A stretch of 28,343 bases of DNA from a virus: positions 1 to 28,343 of the IMG/VR virus record IMGVR_UViG_3300009481_000071. The stretch is one strand, 5' to 3'. Made by a program: the position numbers and the translations under genes. The notes beneath the pieces were generated by a model that had not been told where the DNA came from, searched no databases, and saw only the letters and a program-made list of their open reading frames with translations. Below are positions 8,512 to 17,029 of this stretch, one piece after another (within the stretch, counting starts at the first letter, position 1; the number at the start of each line of letters is the position of its first letter).

Positions 8512-10724
8512 TATGCCATTCCCCTTTCAAATCTATTCATCAAATCGTACATTCTTGCTGCTCCAAGATTACGATTTCCGCCGCCTGCATTTCTTACGGC
8601 TTCGGCTGTCATTACGAATTCTCCGTCAGAAAGGTTAGCTGGAATACTGTCCGAGGTTCCTGTACCAGGGCCTTCTACTTCTCCGCCACCAGCCATCATA
8701 GCTGGATCTGCTTTTTGATAAAAAGAAGATAATCCTTGATCAGCCTTACCTAATTGTTTTAAAACTTGTAAACCTCCTGTTATATTATTTGGAGCCACAC
8801 GTTTAGTAACAAGAGCCACGTTATCTTCGTTAGGAGCCATTACAGAAGATCTTAGTACACTCTCGTTTAATTGTTGAGGTGGATTTTTATCAGCTTCTCG
8901 CGCCATTTGTTCCATCATACGTGCTAATAATGGGTTTCCACCGCCCGTCATAATTCCTTCATTATTAGGAACCGCTACTCCTTTGCCACCTGTTAATCGT
9001 TTCATCATTCCTATTGGACCACCAGATACGGTAGCTAAACCTGTTTGTACAGGAGTTGGAGGAGTTGGTGTGCCTAATTCACTCGTTGCAGGCGACATAG
9101 TTGCTATACCTTGAGCTTCCATTTGCGCTCCTTGCATTTGTGCGCCACTTGAACTTGCTCTATACGCTTGATTGTTATGAACAAAAGGAGATCCTTCCCC
9201 ACCTGTTTGTAAAGCTCTTTGGTTTGCTTCCTCTAATGTTCCGCTTTGGCTTAGTGTTCCTATACCACCTGTTGCAAAACTAGTACTAAAATTTCTGTTG
9301 TAGTAATCTTGCGCATCTTCAAGACCTATTCCTGTAATGTTAGCTATTTGTTCAGGAGTGTACCGTGGTGAAATACCAGACTGTCTTAATAACTCATGAC
9401 CGCGTTGTCCGCGTTTTTCTTCATCGCTTAATTGTGTAAATTGCTCATAAGCTAATCTTTCTGGATCTGTCATTCTTAACAGTTCCTCTCTATCTGGCAT
9501 TGGATCTTCTTCCTCTTGCGATAGATAATAAAGACCCGCGCCACCCGCTGCCGCTGCACCTACTAAATATTTGTTACGTTTAATCCAATCGTAAGCGTTG
9601 CCTAAAGTTGATCCTGTGTCGGCTGCACTTGCAACCGTCTCACCAGCAACATTTACATTGCCTCCTGCAACATCGGAATAACCACTGCCAGGTCTAAACA
9701 CTCCTTTTTGTGCTTGCTCACCTAGTTGCATGGTCTGCCCAGGTTGATAACCTCCACCAGTGTCCGTATTAATATTGGCACCAGTTCCGGTTCCAGTTCC
9801 AGTTCCTCTGCCCACATTACTAAATCTGTTTGCTTGATTTACATCTGTACCACCACCTGTAGTAACAGGTTGATTTAATGGTTGATTAATAGGTGATTGT
9901 TCAGTTCCGGCACCTGAAAGTTGTGTTGCTTTTTGTTCAGTTGCTGTTACAGGTTGGTTACCTTGGAAAGTTTGTCCACCGCCAAATGTTTGATAACTTG
10001 GGAACACTGTACCAGCAATTTTTTCAAATGTGTTTCCTCCTGGTGCAAAACTTGATCCTAAGGTTTGTCCTGTGCTTTTAAAAGCTAAATCCATACCTCT
10101 TGGACCAAATATACCTTGTGCTAATGGATTGTTTGCTCCACTAGAAAATAAATTACTTGCTGCGTCAAAAGGAGCTAATGCGCCTTGTTTTACTCCAGAG
10201 AAAAACCCACTTAAACCAGAACCAGCAGGAGCATTTATAAGACTTTTTACACCACTACCTAATGCTGACGCGCCATACGATAAAGCCGCGCTTTTTAGAG
10301 CATCACCCCACGATCCACCTGTAGCTTTAGAATATAAAGCGGAAGCAACGGGGCCACCAATTCCTGGTGCTATCATGTTACCTATTATAGGAACAACAAT
10401 AGGAGCTATCTTTTTTACAACTCTTTTAATAGCTTTAAATATTTTTTTAAAGAAAAACTCTGGTTGCCCTGTTAAAGGGTTAATAGAGTTTAAAGAATTT
10501 CCTACAACATAACGATTAGGGTTTTTAATACCCATTAAACGCATTTGTTGGAATAATTGATTTTTTAATTCAGGATTAGCTTCTAATATTTCAGCAGGAA
10601 CTACGGTTTCTCCGTGAGCAGCGTGAACCATATATTCATCGCCGTACCGTCCTAAAGTTCCTAACCCACTGGCAAGAGCTTGAATAGATGGCTCTCCTTG
10701 GTATTTAGGTGTTTGAGTCTGCAT
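8511..10724 (-). CDS. Internal virion / DNA ejection-type protein (737 aa)
   Basis: The N-terminal block GRYGDEYMVHAAHGETVVPAEILEANPELKNQLFQQMRLMGI (25-66) and the C-terminal block SIPANLSDGEFVMTAEAVRNAGGG, NLGAARMYDLMNRFERGMA (693-737) are typical of marine podovirus internal proteins. A basic, hydrophobic stretch (FFKKIFKAIKRVVKKIAPIVVPIIGNMIAPGIGGPVASAL, 91-130) and a second segment (YLVGAAAAGGAGLYYLS, 386-402) could insert into membranes. The region between is Gly/Gln/Thr-rich and probably disordered, including GTGTGTGTG at 307-315. The ribosome site GGAGG lies at the end of the previous gene. By context it enters the cell with the DNA or lines the channel (inference). Confidence 0.7.
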   Translation of the reverse strand: MQTQTPKYQGEPSIQALASGLGTLGRYGDEYMVHAAHGETVVPAEILEANPELKNQLFQQMRLMGIKNPNRYVVGNSLNSINPLTGQPEFFFKKIFKAIKRVVKKIAPIVVPIIGNMIAPGIGGPVASALYSKATGGSWGDALKSAALSYGASALGSGVKSLINAPAGSGLSGFFSGVKQGALAPFDAASNLFSSGANNPLAQGIFGPRGMDLAFKSTGQTLGSSFAPGGNTFEKIAGTVFPSYQTFGGGQTFQGNQPVTATEQKATQLSGAGTEQSPINQPLNQPVTTGGGTDVNQANRFSNVGRGTGTGTGTGANINTDTGGGYQPGQTMQLGEQAQKGVFRPGSGYSDVAGGNVNVAGETVASAADTGSTLGNAYDWIKRNKYLVGAAAAGGAGLYYLSQEEEDPMPDREELLRMTDPERLAYEQFTQLSDEEKRGQRGHELLRQSGISPRYTPEQIANITGIGLEDAQDYYNRNFSTSFATGGIGTLSQSGTLEEANQRALQTGGEGSPFVHNNQAYRASSSGAQMQGAQMEAQGIATMSPATSELGTPTPPTPVQTGLATVSGGPIGMMKRLTGGKGVAVPNNEGIMTGGGNPLLARMMEQMAREADKNPPQQLNESVLRSSVMAPNEDNVALVTKRVAPNNITGGLQVLKQLGKADQGLSSFYQKADPAMMAGGGEVEGPGTGTSDSIPANLSDGEFVMTAEAVRNAGGGNRNLGAARMYDLMNRFERGMA
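9780..9806. repeat. Short GGAACT hexamer repeat
   Basis: About four tandem copies of a GGAACT-type hexamer, with minor variants, encode alternating Gly-Thr at residues 307-315 of the 737-aa protein. A short in-frame microsatellite within a disordered linker. Confidence 0.6.
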
Positions 10725-11045
10725 TTATGATACCTCCAAAACACTTGCGAAAACATTTATAACGTTTCCGGTTGCACAATTTACTAGAAGCGTATCACTT
10801 TCCTCTAACACAAAAGGACCTGTGAGGGACGAGGTTGCCGAAGCAGCTATTGTTTGTGTATCAATGATAGCTGTCTTCGAAGCCGAAGCATCTGTTATTT
10901 TTCTCAAAACAACAACACTCCCACTATGACTATTATACACATTTATAACTTTTACAATAGCCTGAGTTGCTGTTGGACATGTATATATTATGGTATCTGA
11001 CGTGCCAGAAGGTATTGTAACGATATTTTTAAACGCATTTGCCAT
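10725..11045 (-). CDS. Small virion-associated beta protein (106 aa)
   Basis: An all-beta-looking, low-charge protein: IVTIPSGTSDTIIYTCPTATQAIVKVINVYNSHSGSVVVLRKITD, then LTGPFVLEESDTLLVNCATGNVINVFASVLEVS. This pattern (a CPxxTxAIVK-type strand pair and a closing LEESDTLxV strand) is common in small structural proteins of marine phages. It precedes the internal virion proteins. A role in the tail or particle surface is inferred. Confidence 0.65.
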   Translation of the reverse strand: MANAFKNIVTIPSGTSDTIIYTCPTATQAIVKVINVYNSHSGSVVVLRKITDASASKTAIIDTQTIAASATSSLTGPFVLEESDTLLVNCATGNVINVFASVLEVS

Positions 11046-11046
11046 T

Positions 11047-11214
11047 TTATTCCATAAACCAAATCACTGAACGGGAATCATCTTGTCCTTCTATAACTTC
11101 AGGCATTTCCTTAGAAGTTAAGGCCATTTCAATATCTCTTAGTATTCTCTGCCACGCAATAGAGTCATAAGGTTCAGGTGCATCTGCAAAACTACTGTTT
11201 AATAATCGCGCCAT
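11047..11214 (-). CDS. Small acidic phage protein (55 aa)
   Basis: A 55-codon frame beginning at the TAATG overlap with the previous small gene and ending one base before the next ATG. The sequence is MARLLNSSFADAPEPYDSIA, then WQRILRDIEMALTSKEMPEVIEG, and ends SRSVIWFME. It looks like one amphipathic helix plus a short strand. Small proteins of this style lie next to nozzle genes in marine podoviruses, as far as I recall. The function is unknown. Confidence 0.65.
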   Translation of the reverse strand: MARLLNSSFADAPEPYDSIAWQRILRDIEMALTSKEMPEVIEGQDDSRSVIWFME

Positions 11215-11372
11215 TATATACCCTTTATTCTAATTTTTGTTTTTCCACGAATAGCTTCACCGTCTACTGGGCAATTCATTCCGCCATGTTTATAATTTTT
11301 TTTCCATTTCTTATAAACTTTAGGCTCATTAATTTTTAAATACGTTTCTTGTTTCTTTGATTTAAAAGGCAT
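11214..11372 (-). CDS. Small basic phage protein (52 aa)
   Basis: A 52-codon frame that starts at the ATG overlapping the nozzle gene stop (TAATG at 11372) and ends in a TAATG overlap with the next gene at 11214. The protein is strongly basic (MPFKSKKQETYLKINEPKVYKKWKKNYKHGG, then IRGKTKIRIKGI). It contains a single cysteine in MNCPVDGEA. No domain is recognised. The linked overlaps at both ends support it as a real gene. Confidence 0.65.
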   Translation of the reverse strand: MPFKSKKQETYLKINEPKVYKKWKKNYKHGGMNCPVDGEAIRGKTKIRIKGI

Positions 11373-13645
11373 TAGCGTCTCCCATCTGGTCGTATGTCTA
11401 ATCGTAAGTCACCTAGTGTCCATGCTACATCGGTTGTTGTGCTTTGTATACGAATAACTGCTTGACGTGAACGCGCTCGTAAAAAATTCTGATCTGTTGA
11501 AGATGTAACAGCACTTGTAGAGTTTGTATCTAAAGCACTTCCTGGAAAATTACGTGTTTTAACAACATAATCAACTGTAGCTCCTGTGCCTGTTAAATCT
11601 ACATCAGGAATAAGTCTATTAATAAACATAAACTCATTACCATCGCCTAAATCAAAATCAGCAGACTGAATATAGGAATTCATCGCTTCTCCATCAGCAT
11701 CGGTTCCGGTTTCTTGTATATAGATGTATTCATTACCATTTGCTGTGCCTGCCGCTCTTGGATTATCATGAATACTGTAATCTACCCAAGCTGTACGCAC
11801 CATAGTTCCTATGTCCCAGGTGCCTTCTGTATAATTGTATTTAGCGTAACGATCTATTTCTGTAGATCCTGAAGATACATAAAACCAAAACACTTCGTCA
11901 AACATACGGTTAGAAGCTGCAAAAAATTTAAAACTTTGATTAAGATTAATATCATCAAACACATAACGTAATACTGTGCATGGTATTATTTCTATTCGAC
12001 CTGTATAAGCATAGAAGTTTTCTCTGTCCATCCAGAACACACGATCGCCTACAGTAGTAACCGCATTAGGACCTACTATAGATACGTTACTTGCTAGTAA
12101 TGTAAAACCAAATGTTAAAGGCGGTCCTACAAATCGCATAGCGTGTAAGTTTGCATCTGTCCAAATTAATATTTCTTGTCTAGTTTTTTGTGCCGATATA
12201 ATTTCAGAACCAGAAGATATACGTTGCGCGCCAGCTGTATTAGTGGCTGTAGGTGTCCAATCAAACGGTGCTTCTTGAGAAGACCATCGCACTAATAATA
12301 AATCTTGTTCAGTTTCGCCTTGAGCATTACAAGCAAAAGCTATTAAATGTCTGTCCGCACCTGATACCATTATACGTCGTGTTATAGTAGGACAATCTGA
12401 TGCACCAGATTGTGATGCTAAATCGGTAGCACGAGCAGTTAACCCTAATGTTTTATCCCAATAATAAGGTGTACCATCGTACACACTAAAAGCTAAATCT
12501 TCGCCCCAATTGTCTTGTGACCACAATCTAATGTTTTGACCTGTAGAAGCTGTAGTAGTTGCAGGACTTCCCCATCCTACAAAATCATTAGCTTCTTTTA
12601 CAACTACACCACCGCTATGAGAAACATTACTTGTTCCTCTTGCACTTCTTACAACTCCTGCATCTAGTGTGTTTCCTGTTTTTCCAGTATATAAAATTAA
12701 TTCATCTTCTATATTAATAAGACCTACAAAAGTAACCGTATCTCCACTTGTATGCCCTGCTATACTAGAACCATCAGAGTTTCTTGTTAAATCAGATAAA
12801 GTGTTAGAATTTTTTGTACCATAACGAATATACTCACTGTTTATTTTTATAGTGCCTTTATCAGGAAAAGCTGTGGCACTTGTTAAAACAATTGAAGAAC
12901 TAAAAACTGTAATATCGCCATTAAGTGTAGTAGAAGCTTGTTCAAAATATGTAGCACTTGTTAAAGGAATAGAAGTAGCAGAATCCGAAATACCAGAAGC
13001 TAAAGTTGTAGCTGAATAACTTGAAACAACTCCGCCCCAAAACCCTGCTCCAAACCCTGTTCCTGACACCACAGTGTTTAATCCTGTGTTTATTTGATAT
13101 TCAGCAGAAATAGAAGAACCACCGCCATTTGCAGAACCACTACTTGCTGTTCCGCCTGTGTTTACCTTATAAGTGTTTGCATCTATAACCTGGGTAATTT
13201 GTTGTTCTTTATTTAAATCTGAGGTTGTTAAACCATCAAAAGCAGTTGCTCCGCTATACGTTACAAAATCATTAACTACAGCACCATGTGCAATATCTGT
13301 AACTGTAATAATACCATTTCCTGATGTACTTAAAAAAGGATTTGTTCCTAATGTAACTGTTTTACGAACAGGTGTAATATCATTATAACCACCACCTTGT
13401 TCTATATAAAATTTAAACTCAGTACCTAAACCCATAAATTGCGAGTTATCTAACGCTGCCCATACATGCAAAGAACGGCCTGTCCCTTGAAAAGAGGTAC
13501 TACTTAAACGTGACCATCCGCCCATTTTCTCTGGGCGACCTTTACGAAATCGAATAAGATCAGAATCATACCAACCGTTTTCACTACCATACGAAGTAGT
13601 TTCTCGATTAACGCCTGGCTTAAATACTATACGCGCTAAAGGCAC
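11372..13645 (-). CDS. P22 gp10-like tail nozzle / DNA stabilisation protein (757 aa)
   Basis: The start is GTG with AGGGAG before it. Residues 1-95 open the family pattern (VFKPGVNRETTSYGSENGWYDSDLIRFRKGRPEKMGGW). Residues 365-640 contain beta-propeller-like strands (LWSQDNWGEDLAFSVYDGTPYYW, DRHLIAFACN, VRWSSQEAPFDWTP, EILIWTDANLHAMRFVG, RVFWMDRENFYAYTG). The C-terminal beta domain ends AWTLGDLRLDIRPDGRR. Inserted beta modules lie at about 109-180 (FCCH-like) and 222-350 (two related INSEYIRY/EDELILY units). In P22-like tails this protein forms the nozzle or hub under gp4. The next gene begins at its stop (TAATG). Confidence 0.7.
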   Translation of the reverse strand: MPLARIVFKPGVNRETTSYGSENGWYDSDLIRFRKGRPEKMGGWSRLSSTSFQGTGRSLHVWAALDNSQFMGLGTEFKFYIEQGGGYNDITPVRKTVTLGTNPFLSTSGNGIITVTDIAHGAVVNDFVTYSGATAFDGLTTSDLNKEQQITQVIDANTYKVNTGGTASSGSANGGGSSISAEYQINTGLNTVVSGTGFGAGFWGGVVSSYSATTLASGISDSATSIPLTSATYFEQASTTLNGDITVFSSSIVLTSATAFPDKGTIKINSEYIRYGTKNSNTLSDLTRNSDGSSIAGHTSGDTVTFVGLINIEDELILYTGKTGNTLDAGVVRSARGTSNVSHSGGVVVKEANDFVGWGSPATTTASTGQNIRLWSQDNWGEDLAFSVYDGTPYYWDKTLGLTARATDLASQSGASDCPTITRRIMVSGADRHLIAFACNAQGETEQDLLLVRWSSQEAPFDWTPTATNTAGAQRISSGSEIISAQKTRQEILIWTDANLHAMRFVGPPLTFGFTLLASNVSIVGPNAVTTVGDRVFWMDRENFYAYTGRIEIIPCTVLRYVFDDINLNQSFKFFAASNRMFDEVFWFYVSSGSTEIDRYAKYNYTEGTWDIGTMVRTAWVDYSIHDNPRAAGTANGNEYIYIQETGTDADGEAMNSYIQSADFDLGDGNEFMFINRLIPDVDLTGTGATVDYVVKTRNFPGSALDTNSTSAVTSSTDQNFLRARSRQAVIRIQSTTTDVAWTLGDLRLDIRPDGRR

Positions 13646-13647
13646 TG

Positions 13648-13764
13648 TTAACTCCCTACATTAATTTTTCTAGGGCGACCTCTTTTGCGTTTAGGAGCCA
13701 CCGTAGGAGCACACTGACATCGCGCTCCAAATACTTTTTCAAATAGCTTTTTAAACCAAGCCAT
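13648..13764 (-). CDS. 38-residue AT-hook-like peptide
   Basis: A short open frame in what would otherwise be a 120-base gap. It has AGGAGATAAGTA before its ATG and ends 3 bases before the next gene's GTG start. The peptide has an amphipathic basic N-terminus (MAWFKKLFEKVFGARCQC) and a C-terminal half with KRKRGRPRK. The GRP core flanked by Lys/Arg is the AT-hook pattern that binds the minor groove of A+T-rich DNA. Two cysteines (16 and 18) form a CxC. It is too small for family assignment, but the strong ribosome site and snug packing argue that it is real. Confidence 0.65.
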   Translation of the reverse strand: MAWFKKLFEKVFGARCQCAPTVAPKRKRGRPRKINVGS

Positions 13765-13767
13765 TAC

Positions 13768-14406
13768 TTATCTCCTATAACTTTTTACATTTGCATCTGT
13801 AGTCCAACGATTAACTCTCGCCACAACATCTACTGTACCATCACCTTTAAAGGTATCTGTATGCAATGCAATAAATGCTGTCATATCTGATGCTCCATCT
13901 ATTGCTGTACAGATATTGCCATGATCCGTTCTAATTGCTGCCATATATGTTACTACTGCTGAAGGAATAGCTGTTTCTGCTGTAACTTTGCGTTGTATTA
14001 ACCAATCAAACCCTTGTAACAATCCATTAGCATCAGTTGTTGCTTTATTTTTAGCAGTAGTTTTTAATCCATAATTAATTATTTTTGTTGTACCATCTAA
14101 TTCAAACAATTGATTGCCTTCTTCATCTTTAGCATCTTCGTCAGCTAGTTTCTTATCGGCAGATTTAGTTATTGTTTGAACTACTTTATTTCCTGAAACT
14201 GCATAAGTTGGATCATTAGAAATATAATAGTTATTATCTAATTGTGCTGCTGCTGTTACAGGATATATTTTTAATGCTAATTTATCAGAATCAGACATCG
14301 CATTTAATTCTGCTTTATCGTAATTCCTATTGTTTATGGTGATTCTCGAAGGAAATTCTCCATAAACATTTGTTACATTATTTGAGTCGTTTACTAAAGC
14401 CCACAT
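13768..14406 (-). CDS. Probable fibre-associated or tail fibre assembly protein (212 aa)
   Basis: The frame is open from 14454, but the better start is the ATG at 14406. It has AGGAG at the right distance and comes just after the upstream stop, whereas the longer form would overlap the fibre gene. The protein begins MWALVNDSNNVTNVYGEFPS, a start I recall from marine phage proteins encoded after fibres. A central Lys/Asp/Glu-rich stretch (KSADKKLADEDAKDEEGNQ) is followed by a helical C-terminus (FDWLIQRKVTAETAIPSAVVTYMAAIRTDHGNICTAIDG) ending in WTTDANVKSYRR. By position and layout it may be a fibre chaperone or a fibre cap; this is inference. Confidence 0.65.
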   Translation of the reverse strand: MWALVNDSNNVTNVYGEFPSRITINNRNYDKAELNAMSDSDKLALKIYPVTAAAQLDNNYYISNDPTYAVSGNKVVQTITKSADKKLADEDAKDEEGNQLFELDGTTKIINYGLKTTAKNKATTDANGLLQGFDWLIQRKVTAETAIPSAVVTYMAAIRTDHGNICTAIDGASDMTAFIALHTDTFKGDGTVDVVARVNRWTTDANVKSYRR

Positions 14407-14416
14407 TGTTTTTCTC

Positions 14417-17029
14417 CTATCTTGCTGTTGCGTATTTAAATGGGTTTTCTGCAAATGCTAAGTATACAATATTATATCCACTTCCATTATAACCTTCCCA
14501 AGTTGTTCGTGCCTTAAATCCATTACTTAAATAATCAATTTCAAATGTAGAACTATCGGATTCTGCATTACTACTATTCATTCTAATATTTCTTTCTACA
14601 GGATTAAATGGACTTCTAAGATTATTTGACACAACCCATGATTCTCCACTTCCTACATAACGCACCATAAGCCATGCAGGTTTAAATCCAGTATAGACAA
14701 ATGTGCCATCGGTATTTGCATTTCCAACATAGACACCTGTTTTAATATAACCTTCTATATCTGTAAAACAATAATAAATATAATTATCTGTACCTGCCCA
14801 AGTGTAATTATCTTTACAAGTCATTATAGAAGAATTAACTGTACCCCATCTTCCAGATAATTGAGCATCACCAGTATTTAATCGTAATCCATAAGTAGAT
14901 GCTGTTAGTCCTTCTGCCCAGTAAGTATCCCAGTTAAAGGTAGAATCTAAATTTTTTGATATAATACAAGTAGGTGCTGTTGATAATCCATGTGATACAG
15001 TTTTATCTCCAGAACCTCCATCACCTACAGCTGTTACAATACTAAAACCTCCGCTTGGATCTACTTGATGTTGTGATGTTAAATCTCCAGAGCCAGCACT
15101 TGTAGTTCCACCATTAGCTCGCCAGCCAAAGTTTAACACAGGAGTTGATCCAGAATTAAACCATGTGCCATTAGTTAAAACATAATCAGCACCACTTTGT
15201 GATTTAAAATTGTATTGAGGTAGTTGAGCTTGTACTGCATTACTATTTGATTTTGTATAATAATTATTAGAACTAGCACCAAATAATCCTTTAGATGTAT
15301 TTAACCAATAAGGATCTTGTGAATAAGTATCTGATCGAGGTAATAATAAATCAAACTGTACATCAAAACCATTACCAAGAGCAGAAGTATCTATAGTTCT
15401 TTCGCTACCATTACCAGTATATCTCCATGTATTATGTAATTTCATTGGAAAATTGTCATCAGTCTGTGCAGGGTCTATTGCATTTGCTATTGTCAATGCT
15501 CCACTACAAATTGCTGAATAACCAGACGGTACAGAACTAAAGAAATTACCATAACCATTAGTATCACTATATCCACCTGCTGTTTCTGTGCCACCAAATG
15601 TACCTTCTTGTCCAAAATTCGCTACTGTTATTGGTTGATTTCCACCTCCAGCACAAGCTAAAGGAACTGCACCTGCTGTATATTCACTTGCTGGTGTCCA
15701 TGTTGCACCTGCATTAGTTCTACTAGCACCCGATGTTGGATCGCCAGAATCATACCATGTGCCATTTTTACTAACATAAAAAGCTCCATTATCCATATCT
15801 ATAGCAATACCCATAACATCATTATCAGAACCTCTTGAGCCACCATAAGCTGTTACTTCTGATCTTGCTTTAAAAACTTTGTTAACACTATTGTCGTAAA
15901 CAATAGAATTTACAAATCCTTTATTACCACCATCTCCAGATGCGTACAATTCCTTATTAGGATCAGCTATTCCGTAACCAGGATTATAACCTGAATTACC
16001 TCCACCTCCAATAATAGCATACTCCCAATACCATTTTCCAGATGCAGGTACTTTATGTGTGCAAGCACAATAACCATCAGTATTAGTACTACTTGTATTA
16101 TATTGAAATTTTAAATTACCTTCACTTATACTTCCATAAGATGCAGTAGTAGTATTTGTTCCTCTAAATATTGGATTTACAGTACAAAAATTACCACCAT
16201 TAGAACTGCCAAAAGTTGGAGTATCTAGCATTTGATCGTGTGTTGCTAAATTATTTGCTGTCCAATCATTATTGTTACCTGAAAAATCTTCTCCAAAGTC
16301 ACTTGAATTAGTAAATTTTAACCAACAACCATTATTACCAAATGTAAGTCCACTAGGATCCTTAGGCACCCAGACGCCATTTTTGGTCTCGCCGAAATCT
16401 GAAATAGAAGGTACTGTTCCTCCATCAATCATTATAAAATCAGCTAAGTAACCATTAAAATATCCTGATCCATTATATTGATATCTTCCTATATTGTTTT
16501 CATTACTTTGCATTCCAAATCCAATTTGCGTACCTGAATCTGGATAACCATTATTATCAATATTCCAAAAAGTAGTATCAGCAGTTGTATAGTGAACTCC
16601 ATTAATATAAACTTTTACTCTATCTACACCTGTTGACAATGTTGCATCATAAAGAAATACTAAATGATACCATGCACTAAAATCTCGTTGTAAAAATTTA
16701 CTTTTACCATTTTGTCCACCATTATCAGTATAATAACCAAAATTATCTGCTGTAGAACCATCATTTACAAAAAGTGCAGCTAATTTATTTTGTTGACAAG
16801 ACATTATATATGTTGCACCTGTATTACCAGTTGTTCCTGCTCTTTTATACCATACAGATATAGCTTTTTTATCACTATTTGTAGAAGCACCACTTGCTGT
16901 TCTAGTTAAATAAGTAGAACTCCCATCGAATCTTGCACTATTAGCTATTTGGTAATCATAAAAATCCTCAGCTGCACCACCTGAACCAGCAGCACCCATT
17001 AACGCTTGTTTGTTAGCTCCTAAACTCAT
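14417..17029 (-). CDS. LamG + SPRY tail fibre / receptor-binding protein (870 aa)
   Basis: Three parts can be seen. Residues about 30-205 are a LamG/concanavalin-like lectin domain (NSARFDGSSTYLTRT, AISVWYKR, WYHLVFLYD, VKVYINGV, GYLADFIMIDG). Residues about 320-475 are a SPRY-like domain (GKWYWEYAIIGGG, GYGIADPN, MGIAIDMDNGAFYVSKNGTW, then PITVANFGQ). Residues about 520-865 begin TDDNFPMKLHNTWRYTG and include PSGGFSIVTAVGDGGSG and VSHGLSTAPTCIISK, matching a C-terminal domain I associate with marine phage fibres (DUF7483-type). Such proteins bind surface sugars or proteins. Its start overlaps the upstream fibre stop, and no strong ribosome site is seen, so translation is probably coupled. 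Confidence 0.78.
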   Translation of the reverse strand: MSLGANKQALMGAAGSGGAAEDFYDYQIANSARFDGSSTYLTRTASGASTNSDKKAISVWYKRAGTTGNTGATYIMSCQQNKLAALFVNDGSTADNFGYYTDNGGQNGKSKFLQRDFSAWYHLVFLYDATLSTGVDRVKVYINGVHYTTADTTFWNIDNNGYPDSGTQIGFGMQSNENNIGRYQYNGSGYFNGYLADFIMIDGGTVPSISDFGETKNGVWVPKDPSGLTFGNNGCWLKFTNSSDFGEDFSGNNNDWTANNLATHDQMLDTPTFGSSNGGNFCTVNPIFRGTNTTTASYGSISEGNLKFQYNTSSTNTDGYCACTHKVPASGKWYWEYAIIGGGGNSGYNPGYGIADPNKELYASGDGGNKGFVNSIVYDNSVNKVFKARSEVTAYGGSRGSDNDVMGIAIDMDNGAFYVSKNGTWYDSGDPTSGASRTNAGATWTPASEYTAGAVPLACAGGGNQPITVANFGQEGTFGGTETAGGYSDTNGYGNFFSSVPSGYSAICSGALTIANAIDPAQTDDNFPMKLHNTWRYTGNGSERTIDTSALGNGFDVQFDLLLPRSDTYSQDPYWLNTSKGLFGASSNNYYTKSNSNAVQAQLPQYNFKSQSGADYVLTNGTWFNSGSTPVLNFGWRANGGTTSAGSGDLTSQHQVDPSGGFSIVTAVGDGGSGDKTVSHGLSTAPTCIISKNLDSTFNWDTYWAEGLTASTYGLRLNTGDAQLSGRWGTVNSSIMTCKDNYTWAGTDNYIYYCFTDIEGYIKTGVYVGNANTDGTFVYTGFKPAWLMVRYVGSGESWVVSNNLRSPFNPVERNIRMNSSNAESDSSTFEIDYLSNGFKARTTWEGYNGSGYNIVYLAFAENPFKYATAR

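Noticed and set aside
8356-8732. Plus-strand open frames of 120 and 78 codons
   Set aside because: Antisense to the 343-aa and 737-aa genes, with low-complexity products and no supporting signal.
10030-10512. 160-codon open frame on the plus strand
   Set aside because: It is antisense to the 737-aa internal protein. The Pro/Leu-rich product is what the complement of Gly/Ala codons gives, with no ribosome site of note.
14407-14454. Longer N-terminus (16 extra residues) for the 212-aa protein
   Set aside because: It would overlap the upstream fibre gene by 38 bases and lacks a ribosome site, whereas the ATG at 14406 has AGGAG and begins the familiar MWALV sequence.
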